A DNA stretch of 64,000 nt, taken from NCBI GenBank assembly GCA_029210875.1, contig JARGFJ010000005.1:34592-98591 (forward strand), in the 5' to 3' direction. The position numbers and the translations under genes are program-made. Positions 39,554 through 49,330 of this stretch are shown piece after piece; within the stretch, counting starts at the first letter, position 1, and each line of letters opens with the position of its first letter. Under the pieces are notes generated by a model that saw only the letters and a list, made by a program, of their open reading frames with translations, was not told the DNA's origin and did not search any database. This stretch comes from Gammaproteobacteria bacterium. Its GTDB lineage: Bacteria; Pseudomonadota; Gammaproteobacteria; Nitrosococcales; Methylophagaceae.

Positions 39554-39578
39554 AATACTTGGTACAAATTAATTATCT

Positions 39579-39614
39579 AAACAAGCCTCGTTTATACGGG
39601 GCTTGTTTGTTTTT
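39579..39614 (+). terminator. Rho-independent terminator before moaA
   Basis: AAACAAGCCTCG and CGGGGCTTGTTT pair (one T-G) over loop TTTATA and run into GTTTTT. It ends the Bax-inhibitor gene and argues that moaA begins at 39631, not at upstream in-frame codons. Confidence 0.85.
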
Positions 39615-39630
39615 GCGCTACAATACGCTT

Positions 39631-40644
39631 ATGAATACACATTCTAACCAGCCACAATTGATTGATCGTTTCGGTCGTGCAGTGACATATGTACGCATGT
39701 CGATTACTGATCGTTGTGATTTTCGCTGTGTTTACTGCATGGATGAAGAAATGACATTTATGCCGCGTGAACAACTGTTGACGCTGGAAGAAATTGTGTT
39801 GATATTACGCGCTTTTTGTGAGCTAGGAGTAGAAAAAGTCAGGATAACGGGTGGTGAACCACTAGTAAGACGCAATGTTGATTGGTTATTTAAGCACGTT
39901 GGTGATTTAAAAAAAACGACAGCGTTAAAAGAACTGAATTTGACGACTAATGGTTCGCAATTAACTAAATATGTTGATTCATTGGCAGAAGCTGGTTTGG
40001 ATCGTATCAATATAAGTCTTGATTCGCTCAATCCTGAGCGCTTTCGACAATTAACACGCAATGGTGACTTGTCAGCTGTTTTAGATGGTATTGAGGCTGC
40101 AAAAACGGCTGGTTTCAAAGCTATTAAACTCAATGCCGTTATTATGAAAGGTCGTAATGATGATGAAATACTGGATCTTGCTCGATTTGCAATTGAGCAG
40201 GGTATCGATATTTCTTATATTGAAGAAATGCCATTAGGTCATGTTACTCATCAACGCAATGAAAGTTTTTGTTCAAGTGATGAGGTGTTAGCTTCCTTGC
40301 AATCTGAGCTGACTCTGCGACCAAGTATCGAGACTACCGGCGGGCCTGCGCGTTATTATCATGTAGCAGGCAGCCAGAGTAAAATTGGTTTTATTTCACC
40401 CCATAGCCATAATTTTTGTGATTCATGTAATCGTGTGCGCGTGACAACTGAAGGCCGTTTATTACTATGTTTAGGTCAGGAACATTCGATGGATTTACGA
40501 AGCATTATTCGTGCTAATCCGGGCAATAGTGAACCATTAAAACAGGCTATCATTGCATCTATGCAAATCAAACCGAAAGGTCATGAATTTGATCTTAATG
40601 CCCAGCCTATTATCTTTCGTCATATGAGTGTTACCGGTGGCTAA
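39631..40644 (+). CDS. moaA: GTP 3',8-cyclase (molybdenum cofactor)
   Basis: Radical-SAM enzyme for the first step of molybdopterin synthesis. 337 residues with the SAM cluster motif CDFRCVYC (about 27-34), TGGEPLVRR, and the second 4Fe-4S cluster in CDSCNRVRVTTEGRLLLC. The C-terminus does not end in the canonical GG pair followed by stop but in SVTGG, which does preserve it. The Shine-Dalgarno is weak. It overlaps fdhD by 17 bases. Confidence 0.94.
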   Translation: MNTHSNQPQLIDRFGRAVTYVRMSITDRCDFRCVYCMDEEMTFMPREQLLTLEEIVLILRAFCELGVEKVRITGGEPLVRRNVDWLFKHVGDLKKTTALKELNLTTNGSQLTKYVDSLAEAGLDRINISLDSLNPERFRQLTRNGDLSAVLDGIEAAKTAGFKAIKLNAVIMKGRNDDEILDLARFAIEQGIDISYIEEMPLGHVTHQRNESFCSSDEVLASLQSELTLRPSIETTGGPARYYHVAGSQSKIGFISPHSHNFCDSCNRVRVTTEGRLLLCLGQEHSMDLRSIIRANPGNSEPLKQAIIASMQIKPKGHEFDLNAQPIIFRHMSVTGG

Positions 40645-41449
40645 CTATCGTCCTTTCATGTCTGATGAGGGTATTCATCAGTTACACACAACAATTGTGC
40701 TTGATGAACATGGCGAGCAACGCGAGATTTCTCTGACAGGCGAAAGGCCGTTAACCATCTATCTTGATAAACGTGAGATTGTGACCTTGATGACCTTAGG
40801 CGCACAGCCTGAGTTATTAACCTTAGGCTATCTCCGCAACCAAGGGCTTGTTGATACGCTAACTGATATCGCGTCAATTCAAGTTGATTGGGATGTTGAT
40901 TCAGTCGCTGTCACAACCCATCAATCCAAAGATAATCTAGATCAATTGATGTCGCGTCGAACGGTTACCAGTGGTTGTGGCCAAGGAACCATGTTTGGTA
41001 ATTTGCTTGATTCGTTTGAAACCTTGCAGCTTCAATGTCCTGAATTTTCTGCTGAATCGATCTATCAGGTATTGGAAGCCTTGTCTGACTACAATCAAAT
41101 GTATAAGCAGGCAGGTGCCGTTCATGGCTGTGCGTTATGCCGTGGTAATAACATAGACATTTTTATTGAGGATGTTGGAAGACATAATGCTGTTGATGCT
41201 ATTTCTGGCTGGATGTGGTTAGAAGATATTGATGGCGACGATAAAGTGTTTTACACAACAGGCCGCTTGACGTCAGAGATGGTGATCAAGGTCGCTCAAA
41301 TGAAAATACCATTATTATTATCACGTTCAGGCGTAACAGAAATGGGATTGCGTATCGCAAAGCAAATTGGCATAGGTATGATTGCCCGAGCTAAAGGTAA
41401 GCATTTCCTGGTGTATAGTGGGAACGAACAATTTATGGTTCAGTCATAG
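40628..41449 (+). CDS. fdhD: FdhD-like formate dehydrogenase accessory sulfurtransferase
   Basis: 273 residues with FdhD hallmarks FIEDVGRHNAVDAI and YTTGRLTSEMVIKVAQMKIPLLLSRSG (spanning about 201-228), which bind the cofactor. FdhD passes sulfur from IscS to the Mo-bis-MGD cofactor of formate dehydrogenase. The usual CxxC is SGCGQGT here: the first Cys is kept, the second is Gly. It starts at GTG 40628 (or GTG 40637). No fdh genes lie in the window. Confidence 0.85.
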   Translation: MLPVANYRPFMSDEGIHQLHTTIVLDEHGEQREISLTGERPLTIYLDKREIVTLMTLGAQPELLTLGYLRNQGLVDTLTDIASIQVDWDVDSVAVTTHQSKDNLDQLMSRRTVTSGCGQGTMFGNLLDSFETLQLQCPEFSAESIYQVLEALSDYNQMYKQAGAVHGCALCRGNNIDIFIEDVGRHNAVDAISGWMWLEDIDGDDKVFYTTGRLTSEMVIKVAQMKIPLLLSRSGVTEMGLRIAKQIGIGMIARAKGKHFLVYSGNEQFMVQS

Positions 41450-41716
41450 TGCGATTGTGACATGGATTTAAATAGTAATAACATTAAAGTTATAGATTAA
41501 CTTTTTAGCAATATGCTCATGATTTATATAAAGAAATGTTATTTGTAATTTTGTCTGTTTTAGCGTAGGATGAGCTTGTTAAAACACCATAATCAAGGGT
41601 TATTTATGGTTATTTAAGGATCCGGTATAAAACGTAAGCAGGAATAGCCTTGTTTTTTACTTAAATTTGTTAAGGAATTTTTAAACGATTAAAGTAGAAA
41701 GTGGGGTTACAGTTTA

Positions 41717-42871
41717 ATGTCTACTACAGGTAACTCAAACGATAGTTATATCTCGTCAGATAAAGTTAAAGACAGGAATGTTGCAAGCATGGCAAACGCT
41801 CAACGGCGACAAGTTGTTATTGTTGATGATGAATCTACCGGAAGGACTATTCTTAACAAAATTATAGAAAATATCGATGATAATATCGATGTTGTTGAGT
41901 TTGACAATCCGCAAACAGCTTTAGGTTGGCTTCAAAATAATCATCCGCATTTAATAATTACTGATTATAAAATGCCAGACCTGAACGGCATAGAATTCAT
42001 TAAGGAAGTTCGCAAGATTCCAGCATGTTCCAATACTCCGATCATGATGATTAGTGTGGTCAGTGAAAAAGCTGTACGTTATCAGGCATTGGAGGCTGGT
42101 GCTACTGCGTTTCTAACACGTCCTATCGATCAAATTGAATGTGGTACCAGTTGCCGAAATTTATTAAAAATGCATGAGCAACATTTGATTATTCAAGATC
42201 GTGCAAATTGGTTAGCACAGCAAGTTGATCTTGCAACACAACAAATACGTTTACGTGAACGTGAAACCATTTTAAGGCTGGCTAAGGCGGGAGAATATCG
42301 GGATGAGGAAACAGGCAATCATGTTATTAGAATGTCTAAATATGCTCGTTTTATTGCTGAAGAGTTAGGGTTAAATCAAGATCAGTGCGATGATATTGAA
42401 TATGCCGCACCTATGCATGATATCGGTAAGATCGGTATACCAGATGGTGTGTTACTAAAACCGGGTAAACTGGATCCTAGAGAGTGGGAAGTCATGCAGA
42501 GCCATACAACAATTGGATATAGCATACTGTCGAACAGCCAATCGAGATATATGCAAATGGGTGCTGTGATTGCGTTATATCACCACGAACGCTATGACGG
42601 TAAAGGTTATCCAAATGGTCTTCATAGCCAAGATATTCCGTTGATAGCACGTATTGTTGCCGTTGCCGATGTCTATGATGCCTTAGTCTCAATACGACCT
42701 TATAAACCTGCTTGGTCTACTGAAGAGGCGGTTGAATATCTTCAAAAACAAGCGGGAACTCAGCTGGATCCAAACTGTGTAGAAGCCTTTTGTAAACGCC
42801 TGTCTGATGTCGCTATGATTCAGTCAAATTACGCTGATGATGAACCAGGATCTAATAACGCAATGGAATGA
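41717..42871 (+). CDS. RpfG-like response regulator with HD-GYP phosphodiesterase
   Basis: 384 residues: receiver domain (about 31-150, phospho-Asp83 in IITDYKMPD), coiled coil (150-190), HD-GYP domain (about 190-370) with HDIGK (234-238) and HHERYDGKGYP (289-299). It should cleave c-di-GMP. The usual receiver Lys is Arg135 (LTRP). Its stop overlaps a possible TTG start of the hybrid kinase, so the two form one unit. GTGGGG lies before ATG 41717. Confidence 0.9.
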   Translation: MSTTGNSNDSYISSDKVKDRNVASMANAQRRQVVIVDDESTGRTILNKIIENIDDNIDVVEFDNPQTALGWLQNNHPHLIITDYKMPDLNGIEFIKEVRKIPACSNTPIMMISVVSEKAVRYQALEAGATAFLTRPIDQIECGTSCRNLLKMHEQHLIIQDRANWLAQQVDLATQQIRLRERETILRLAKAGEYRDEETGNHVIRMSKYARFIAEELGLNQDQCDDIEYAAPMHDIGKIGIPDGVLLKPGKLDPREWEVMQSHTTIGYSILSNSQSRYMQMGAVIALYHHERYDGKGYPNGLHSQDIPLIARIVAVADVYDALVSIRPYKPAWSTEEAVEYLQKQAGTQLDPNCVEAFCKRLSDVAMIQSNYADDEPGSNNAME

Positions 42872-42874
42872 TTG

Positions 42875-45433
42875 ATGATTGTAAAATCAAAAATGCTCTC
42901 TCCCCTGACAGACAAACTAAAAAGAACTAATGATTCGGAGCCAGAACAAATCCTTTTACGTTTAATAATAGGGGTTTTTCTGGTTATTTATTTTTGTTTT
43001 CCATGGTCAGATGGCGAAGATCTGGCATCGAAAATCACATCTAAAGGAAGTCTAATAACCTTGGGTTATTATACCGGTGCAATAGTGCTTGCTATTGCAT
43101 TATTCTATAAACCAATTCAATCACCCTTAAGACGTATTGCCGGCATTGCGTTAGATATGGTCTCACTGTCCATTGTGATGTTTTTCGTTGGTGATCAGAG
43201 TGTGTTTTTATTTGTTTTGTACTTATGGGTGGTACTGGGCAATGGATTCAGGTATGGCTTAAATTACTTATATATTGCACTCATTATAAGTGTGATCGGT
43301 TTTTCTTGTGCGATAACCTGGGGTGACTATTGGCAGCAAACACACAATGAAGCTATCGGGCTTAGTTTATTGTTTTTATTGGTTTTAATTCCCATGTATA
43401 CCGCATTTTTGATAAAGAGATTACATGCGGCACTAGCGTTAGCCAAACAAGCAAGTGAAGCTAAAACACGTTTTTTGGCGAATATGTCACACGAGCTTCG
43501 AACACCGTTAAATGGTGTTATAGGGATGGGGGATTTGTTAAGAGAAACTAAACTTAACGATGAACAAAAAAGCATAGTCAATGGCATGTACCAATCAGCA
43601 CAAACACTATTAGGATTAATTGAAAACGTACTTGATATATCTAAAATAGAAGCTGGAAAAATCGTGATTAAGCGCGAACCAATTGATCTTCATGCACTTG
43701 TTAACTCGGTGCTTGCTATGCAATCACCCATTGCCAAAACCAAAGGACTGTCAATCTGGTGCTCCATGGATTCAGAGCTTCCGTTTATGGTTGATGGAGA
43801 TAAACAACATATTTCGCAAGTTTTAATCAATCTGGTCGGCAATGCAATTAAGTTTACCGACCAAGGTTCTGTCAATTTACATGTCTATCTTTCTGAACAG
43901 CATAGTGATTATGTCAAAATTCGATTTGATGTTACTGATACAGGAATTGGTATAGACCAAGAAGCATTACAGCGCGTATTCGATGATTTCACTCAGGTCG
44001 GCACATCAGCGGTTAGAACCATTGGTGGTACTGGGCTAGGCACAACTATTTCTAAAGAGCTGGTTGAGCTGATGGATGGCCAAATTGGTGTAGAAAGTGA
44101 ATTGAATAAAGGCTCAAGATTTTGGTTTGAACTACCATTCAAGCGTGTGGCGGATAAAGAAATTTATCATACAGATAGTCATATAGTGATCCTTGCATTA
44201 GAGCAACATTCAACATGGCTTAAATTGCAATTAACTACATGGGATGTGTCATTCGATAGTGTGAATTCGCCTGTACATCTTTATGCCTTACTTAAGCAAA
44301 GCTCGACTATCAAGCAACACAAAAAAATTATTTTGGTTGATCAACAGAGTTTGGGTGGTTTATCAGCGATTGGATTTGCTCAAAACATTAACAAATTGCC
44401 GTTTAGTGATAGCGTGTCATTGATTCTAATTACTGATAAACAGCATCACTCTTTTGATAGTGATATTGGTCAGTTTTATATTTCAATTATTAACACGAGT
44501 AATGATACTCGGGCATTATTTAATGCAATTCACGCTGCTGACAGTATTAAGGTTAAAACAGCTAACGTCCTCAATATTGCCGACCATGTTGCCAAGCTTG
44601 AGGGTTCAAGACCGCTAACCATATTGGTAGCTGAAGATAACCTGGTAAATCAGCAAGTAATAGAGGGTATTTTAAAGCGAGCAGGGCATCAAATTATTCT
44701 GACAGCTGACGGCGATAATGCCTTGGATATTCTTGAACAAAGAATTGATGACATTGACTTGTTGATTGTCGATAAAAATATGCCTCATCGTTCTGGCGAT
44801 CAAGTGGTGCAAGCGCTGCGATTTATGGACACCAAACGCCAATTACCAGTCATTATGCTGACTGCTGATGCAACACCAGAAGCTAAACAAATAAGCATGA
44901 GCATAGGTGTAAATGAGTTTCTAACCAAACCTATAGATGCCTATAACTTATTAGAAAAAATTGTCAAACTCACTAAAGATTCAGCTTCAGAACAGACCTT
45001 GAAATCTGCTTTAACACCACTAGAAAATGAGTCAAACAAAGCTGAAACCGTATCGCAACAGGAATCAACATCTGATTTATGTGATACAAACATTATCACC
45101 CAATTGATGATGCTGGATAATGATCCAGACTTTATGTTGCGATTATTGAAAGGGTTTAAACAAGATGGGGACAAGCATATTGCCATCATAAAACGTTCGG
45201 TAGCTAATGATTATCTGGAGTTTCGAGAAGCATTACATGCATTAAAAGGGTCAGCTTCTGAACTTGGTGCAACAAAATTAGCAAACATGTGCATTATTGG
45301 CGAACAAAATAAACCGTATCATATTGGCACTAATGAGTTATATCAGTTAGCTAGAGACATTGAACACACATACAACCTTACATTAGCAGCGCTAGAATCA
45401 ACTATAGCCAACGCTGCCAATTCGCGTTACTGA
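42875..45433 (+). CDS. RpfC-like hybrid sensor histidine kinase
   Basis: 852 residues: five or so membrane helices (about 25-185), HisKA with His in [13 protein letters not shown], HATPase ([27 protein letters not shown]), a spacer that may be a degenerate receiver, a receiver with DKNMPHRSG, and a C-terminal Hpt domain ([14 protein letters not shown]). This order and the HD-GYP partner match RpfC/RpfG of the DSF quorum-sensing system. ATG 42875 is preferred to TTG 42872. No rpfF synthase is in the window. Confidence 0.9.
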   Translation: MIVKSKMLSPLTDKLKRTNDSEPEQILLRLIIGVFLVIYFCFPWSDGEDLASKITSKGSLITLGYYTGAIVLAIALFYKPIQSPLRRIAGIALDMVSLSIVMFFVGDQSVFLFVLYLWVVLGNGFRYGLNYLYIALIISVIGFSCAITWGDYWQQTHNEAIGLSLLFLLVLIPMYTAFLIKRLHAALALAKQASEAKTRFLANMSHELRTPLNGVIGMGDLLRETKLNDEQKSIVNGMYQSAQTLLGLIENVLDISKIEAGKIVIKREPIDLHALVNSVLAMQSPIAKTKGLSIWCSMDSELPFMVDGDKQHISQVLINLVGNAIKFTDQGSVNLHVYLSEQHSDYVKIRFDVTDTGIGIDQEALQRVFDDFTQVGTSAVRTIGGTGLGTTISKELVELMDGQIGVESELNKGSRFWFELPFKRVADKEIYHTDSHIVILALEQHSTWLKLQLTTWDVSFDSVNSPVHLYALLKQSSTIKQHKKIILVDQQSLGGLSAIGFAQNINKLPFSDSVSLILITDKQHHSFDSDIGQFYISIINTSNDTRALFNAIHAADSIKVKTANVLNIADHVAKLEGSRPLTILVAEDNLVNQQVIEGILKRAGHQIILTADGDNALDILEQRIDDIDLLIVDKNMPHRSGDQVVQALRFMDTKRQLPVIMLTADATPEAKQISMSIGVNEFLTKPIDAYNLLEKIVKLTKDSASEQTLKSALTPLENESNKAETVSQQESTSDLCDTNIITQLMMLDNDPDFMLRLLKGFKQDGDKHIAIIKRSVANDYLEFREALHALKGSASELGATKLANMCIIGEQNKPYHIGTNELYQLARDIEHTYNLTLAALESTIANAANSRY

Positions 45434-45437
45434 TTAA

Positions 45438-45475
45438 CCTCAATTCTGGATGGCTGTGCTTATCCAGAATTGAGG
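45438..45475. terminator. Hairpin between convergent genes
   Basis: CCTCAATTCTGGA and TCCAGAATTGAGG form a perfect 13-base stem over a 12-base loop between the RpfC-like gene and ettA. No T-run follows, so termination is likely but not certain. Confidence 0.5.
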
Positions 45476-45526
45476 CTGATTAAGCAATTATACAAAAAAT
45501 AAAACAGTCTCAACTGACACCTTATT

Positions 45527-47185
45527 TTAATTCATTTTTCGATATTTAATGCGTTCTGGCTGATGATCTTTTCCGAAGCGTTTACGATAATCTTCAGCAT
45601 ATTCAGTATAGTTACCTTCAAAGAAAGTTACAGTTGAATCACCTTCATAGGCAATCATATGAGTACAAACGCGATCCAAAAACCAGCGATCATGTGAGAT
45701 CACAACGGCTGAACCAGGGAAGGCAAGAATGGCTTCTTCTAAAGCACGCAATGTTTCCACATCAAGATCATTGGTAGGTTCATCCAATAACAATACGTTG
45801 CCACCTTCTTTCAACAACTTGGCCATATGCAAGCGATTGCGTTCACCACCGGATAAATCTTTAACAAATTTTTGTTGATCTGAACCTTTAAAGTTAAAGC
45901 GACCACAATAGGCACGCGAAGGTGTTTGATAGTTTCCAACGGTGATAATGTCGTTGCCATCGGAAATTTCTTGGAATACGGTGTTATTACCATTTAATTC
46001 ACGTGATTGATTGACGTAGGCAAGTTGTACTGTACTACCAAGTTCAATTGTGCCTGAATCGGGTTGTTCTTCACCGCTAATCAGGCGGAAAAGGGTAGAT
46101 TTACCGGCACCATTTGGCCCGATAATGCCAACAATCGCGCCCGGTGGAATCGTAATGTTTAAGTTTTCAAACAATAACTTGTCACCATATGATTTTGTGA
46201 CATTATTTATTTCAATGACTTTGTCACCTAATCGTGGACCCGGTGGTATATAAATCTCTTGGGTTTCATTACGTTTTTGGAATTCACGCGAATTCATTTC
46301 TTCAAATGATTTTAAACGTGCTTTTGATTTTGATTGACGACCTTTAGCACCTTGGCGAACCCATTCCAGCTCGGCTTGAATGGCTTTACGATGAGATGCT
46401 TCTTCTTTGGCTTCTTGTTGTAAACGGGTGTCTTTTTGTTCTAACCAGGCAGAATAATTGCCTTCATACGGAATGCCACGACCGCGATCAAGTTCTAATA
46501 TCCAGCCGGCAGCATTATCTAGAAAGTAACGATCATGGGTGATGGCAACAACCGTACCAGGGAAATCTTGCAGAAAACGTTCAATCCAGGCAATGGACTC
46601 AGCATCAAGATGGTTGGTCGGTTCATCCAGCAACAACATATCCGGGTTATCAAGTAATAAACGACATAAAGCAACACGGCGACGTTCACCACCTGATAAC
46701 ACTGCAACATTGGCATCCCAGGGTGGCAGACGTAAGGCATCAGCTGCACGTTCGAGGGCATTATCCAAGTTATGACCGTCTTTGGCTTGAATTAGGTTTT
46801 CTAACTCGGCCTGTTTTTTGGCTAAGGCATCAAAATCAGCATCGGGTTCAGCATAGGCAGCATAAATTGCCTCTAGATCATCACGTGCTTGTTTGACATC
46901 AGAAACAGATTCTTCAACTATCTCACGAACTGTTTTTGTATCATCAAGCTCAGGTTCTTGTGGCAAATAGCCAACCTTAATATCAGGCATTGGACGCGCT
47001 TCACCAAGGTAGTCTTTATCAAGACCGGCCATGATTTTAAGTAATGATGATTTACCCGAACCATTAAGACCAAGCACCCCAATTTTGGCACCAGGGAAAA
47101 ATGAGAGTGAGATATCTTTTAAAATTTCGCGTTTAGGCGGAACAATTTTGCCAATGCGATTCATACTGTATACGTACTGAGCCAT
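45527..47185 (-). CDS. ettA: Energy-dependent translational throttle protein EttA
   Basis: ABC-F ATPase that binds the ribosomal E site and gates translation by ATP/ADP level. 552 residues (E. coli 555) with two ABC modules: Walker A GLNGSGKSS and GPNGAGKST, signatures LSGGERRRVAL and LSGGERNRLHM, Walker B LLLDEPTNHLD and LLLDEPTNDLD. The linker (about 245-320) is the PtIM tRNA-contact region. No membrane segment. Confidence 0.95.
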   Translation of the reverse strand: MAQYVYSMNRIGKIVPPKREILKDISLSFFPGAKIGVLGLNGSGKSSLLKIMAGLDKDYLGEARPMPDIKVGYLPQEPELDDTKTVREIVEESVSDVKQARDDLEAIYAAYAEPDADFDALAKKQAELENLIQAKDGHNLDNALERAADALRLPPWDANVAVLSGGERRRVALCRLLLDNPDMLLLDEPTNHLDAESIAWIERFLQDFPGTVVAITHDRYFLDNAAGWILELDRGRGIPYEGNYSAWLEQKDTRLQQEAKEEASHRKAIQAELEWVRQGAKGRQSKSKARLKSFEEMNSREFQKRNETQEIYIPPGPRLGDKVIEINNVTKSYGDKLLFENLNITIPPGAIVGIIGPNGAGKSTLFRLISGEEQPDSGTIELGSTVQLAYVNQSRELNGNNTVFQEISDGNDIITVGNYQTPSRAYCGRFNFKGSDQQKFVKDLSGGERNRLHMAKLLKEGGNVLLLDEPTNDLDVETLRALEEAILAFPGSAVVISHDRWFLDRVCTHMIAYEGDSTVTFFEGNYTEYAEDYRKRFGKDHQPERIKYRKMN

Positions 47186-47529
47186 TGTTTATCTCAATCA
47201 ATTAAAAGACTAGATTTTACGCTGGATAAGGGTATTTTGCTAACCGATATAGTGGTGGTGATAATTTATATGCTCGCTATAACGTTACTCGTCGGAGTCT
47301 CAAGGTATTAGCAAGTCAACATCACACTCAAGCCTAATATCGTCAGACATAATATTCTAATTACTTTTTCTCTGACGGCATTACAGCTTTTTTTGGTAAT
47401 GTCTTTGAAGCCCTGATTTTAGGGTGAGGAGGTTACAACTTTCTAATTCCACTGACTCAGAACAATGCCACTTGTCATCATTTGTAGCATTATGTGCTAA
47501 AGTTAACAATAAACAAGAGGGGGACGGTC
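47186..47529. other. Intergenic gap at the core/accessory border, no gene seen
   Basis: The 344 bases between the divergent ettA and DUF5676 genes contain no supported ORF, RNA or repeat. The side near ettA must hold its promoter. The gap marks the change from conserved core genes to the metal-resistance region; no integrase or attachment repeat was recognised. Confidence 0.5.
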
Positions 47530-47781
47530 ATGAAATTACATAGTTTTAAATTTGCTATTGCAGCTGGTTTAACAACAGCAATTATCTGGATTATATGCAG
47601 TTTCTTGGTATTTAGCATGCCTCAAATGGCGATGATGATGTCTGGAGACATGATTCACATGAATACTCAGGAAATGATGTGGTCTTTAACACTATCAGGG
47701 TTTATCAAGGGCTTGATCATCTGGTCACTTTCCGTAGGCGTCAGTGCCTGGGTTTTTGCGCTCATATACAATCGTTTGTAG
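47530..47781 (+). CDS. DUF5676 small membrane protein
   Basis: 83 residues with two membrane helices (about 8-30 and 55-80) and a Met-rich loop (MPQMAMMMSGDMIHMNTQEMM, here cited as positions 29-49) of the kind that can bind Cu(I)/Ag(I). AGAGGGGGA before ATG 47530 fixes the start; the frame opens at 47494. Similar peptides sit by copper and mercury genes. Function unknown. Confidence 0.7.
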   Translation: MKLHSFKFAIAAGLTTAIIWIICSFLVFSMPQMAMMMSGDMIHMNTQEMMWSLTLSGFIKGLIIWSLSVGVSAWVFALIYNRL

Positions 47782-47808
47782 TGTTAATGACAGAGGGAAA
47801 AAGCGCCA

Positions 47809-48297
47809 ATGACATTGTCTAAGCTATGCCCAGTTTGTGAAATGCTCGTCTCAGATAATGCGTTTTCTATAAAGTTTCGTGGGCTTGATTTATGGTTTTG
47901 TTCTCAGCAATGTCTGGATAGATTCAACCAGCGACCAAGTTTGTACATTGGTGATCCTAAACATGGCAAAGCAGCCAAACAGCATGGAACAAAGGTTCAG
48001 AAGCACCGGAGAATAAGACTTGAACTGCCGGATAACGATGAATTCAAAACTAAACTGCTTGAGGGTTTAAATTCATTGATGGGGATAACTCAAACCCGAA
48101 TTAATCAAAACGTACTTGAAATTGAATACGATCTGGTACAAGTATCCTTGGAAGATGTTGAGCAATTTATCCTGGCATCTGGTGTGAATATAGAGCAATC
48201 GTGGCTAGATAAAGTACACGATGCCTTAGTTCACTTTAGTGAAGAAGGTCAGCTGGATAATTTGGGACATCCCTATAAAGACAATGGCTGTCATTAA
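47809..48297 (+). CDS. YHS/TRASH-type metal-binding protein with HMA-like tail
   Basis: 162 residues. The first 45 carry CPVCEMLV (Cys7, Cys10) and FCSQQCLDRF (Cys31, Cys35), a YHS/TRASH-type metal site common in copper chaperones and sensors. Residues about 66-135 look like a ferredoxin-like HMA fold without CxxC. The stop abuts the convergent gene (48297/48298). It probably buffers or delivers Cu/Ag; this is inferred from motif and place. Confidence 0.7.
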   Translation: MTLSKLCPVCEMLVSDNAFSIKFRGLDLWFCSQQCLDRFNQRPSLYIGDPKHGKAAKQHGTKVQKHRRIRLELPDNDEFKTKLLEGLNSLMGITQTRINQNVLEIEYDLVQVSLEDVEQFILASGVNIEQSWLDKVHDALVHFSEEGQLDNLGHPYKDNGCH

Positions 48298-48993
48298 TCA
48301 ACTCAGACTGGGTTGTTTCCACGTCAAATGTTCATAAATGCCTGTCCAGTAATATCCGAAACTGGCTGCAAAAAGTAACTCTTCAATGGGAATACCAATA
48401 ATAAACAGGCCATTCAGTGCATCCAAGTTCCATACACGTTCGATATAACCCGGTGCAATGACTTCGAGACCGAAGATAAATATCGCGTAATAGATAAGAA
48501 ACAGGACGCTTCCCCAAACACTCTTGAGTGCAATATCTGGTCTGCACAAGCTATTTGCAATACCTCCTGCAATCATTGCAGTGATGGCTGGATAAATTGG
48601 ATTCCAGTTCCACAGCATCAAAATTGGAAACACAATAAATGGAGTCGTGATGGCCAATAGGTGGTGATTGTGCATTTTAGCTAAACGCGCAGTTAATGGT
48701 ACTGGTTGTAATTTTTGACGGGTTATAACGTTGTAGGCAACAGCACCAATGCCACCAATACCAAAACAGAAAATTAAACTTTCAATATCAAATCCTGTTT
48801 TTAGAGCTAAGTTAAATAAGCTAGGTGGACTCCAATATTCCGGTACAAATAGTGGCTCGGTAAGTCCAAATAACATGGTAAATAGACTCGCTTTTAGCAT
48901 GATAGAGCGATAGGTGGGTGAGATGCGATACATAATCAACCATGGTATTAGAAACGCCAAGGACCAAATTAACCAGACATATTGATCATTCAT
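48298..48993 (-). CDS. Lycopene-cyclase-domain membrane protein
   Basis: 231 residues, six to seven membrane helices. The late PIEELLF motif and the layout match the lycopene cyclase domain of CrtYcd/CarR-type enzymes. No other carotenoid gene is nearby, so carotene cyclisation is doubtful. GGGAG upstream supports ATG 48993; an in-frame TTG lies at 49014. It is divergent from the cusC operon and shares its regulatory gap. Confidence 0.65.
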   Translation of the reverse strand: MNDQYVWLIWSLAFLIPWLIMYRISPTYRSIMLKASLFTMLFGLTEPLFVPEYWSPPSLFNLALKTGFDIESLIFCFGIGGIGAVAYNVITRQKLQPVPLTARLAKMHNHHLLAITTPFIVFPILMLWNWNPIYPAITAMIAGGIANSLCRPDIALKSVWGSVLFLIYYAIFIFGLEVIAPGYIERVWNLDALNGLFIIGIPIEELLFAASFGYYWTGIYEHLTWKQPSLS

Positions 48994-49122
48994 AAACAAA
49001 TTATCTCCCAGCAATCGATACTGAATTCTAAATTCAACATAGCCAATCCTCTCGACAGAATGGCATAGGTGAGTAGTTAAAAACTCTGAATATATAGTAT
49101 AGAAGAGATAAAACGGTGTTGA

Positions 49123-49138
49123 TTACAATCTTGTCATA
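49123..49138. promoter_or_regulatory. CusR/CopR-like box
   Basis: ATTACAATCTTGTCAT matches the core ATGACAA-NN-TTGTCAT of copper-responsive CusR/CopR boxes in all but one position. It lies between the lycopene-cyclase-domain gene and cusC. No cusRS/copRS pair is in the window. Confidence 0.6.
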
Positions 49139-49139
49139 T

Positions 49140-49153
49140 TTGATCTGGATCAT
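49140..49153. promoter_or_regulatory. FNR/Anr-like box
   Basis: TTGATCTGGATCAT matches TTGAT-N4-ATCAA except for the last base, and starts two bases after the CusR-like box. Its pattern TTGATC-NN-GATCAT is shared with a site at 38330-38343. Confidence 0.4.
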
Positions 49154-49330
49154 TACAAATTCATTACGAATGTTCTTTTTCAACGGAGCATGGTTTATGA
49201 TGATTTCAGGTTTAGAATTTGATGGATGAATCCTGCTAAAGTGAGCTACAGACCGGTATTTGACTTCAGCCTTTTGCGGATTAAACAGTATATTCTAGAG
49301 GTAATTGACCTTTGTTTCGGGGAGTTTGCT

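Noticed and set aside
47465..47485. TTGTCAT before the DUF5676 gene as a CusR box
   Set aside because: Only one half-site matches and the spacing to the other half is wrong.
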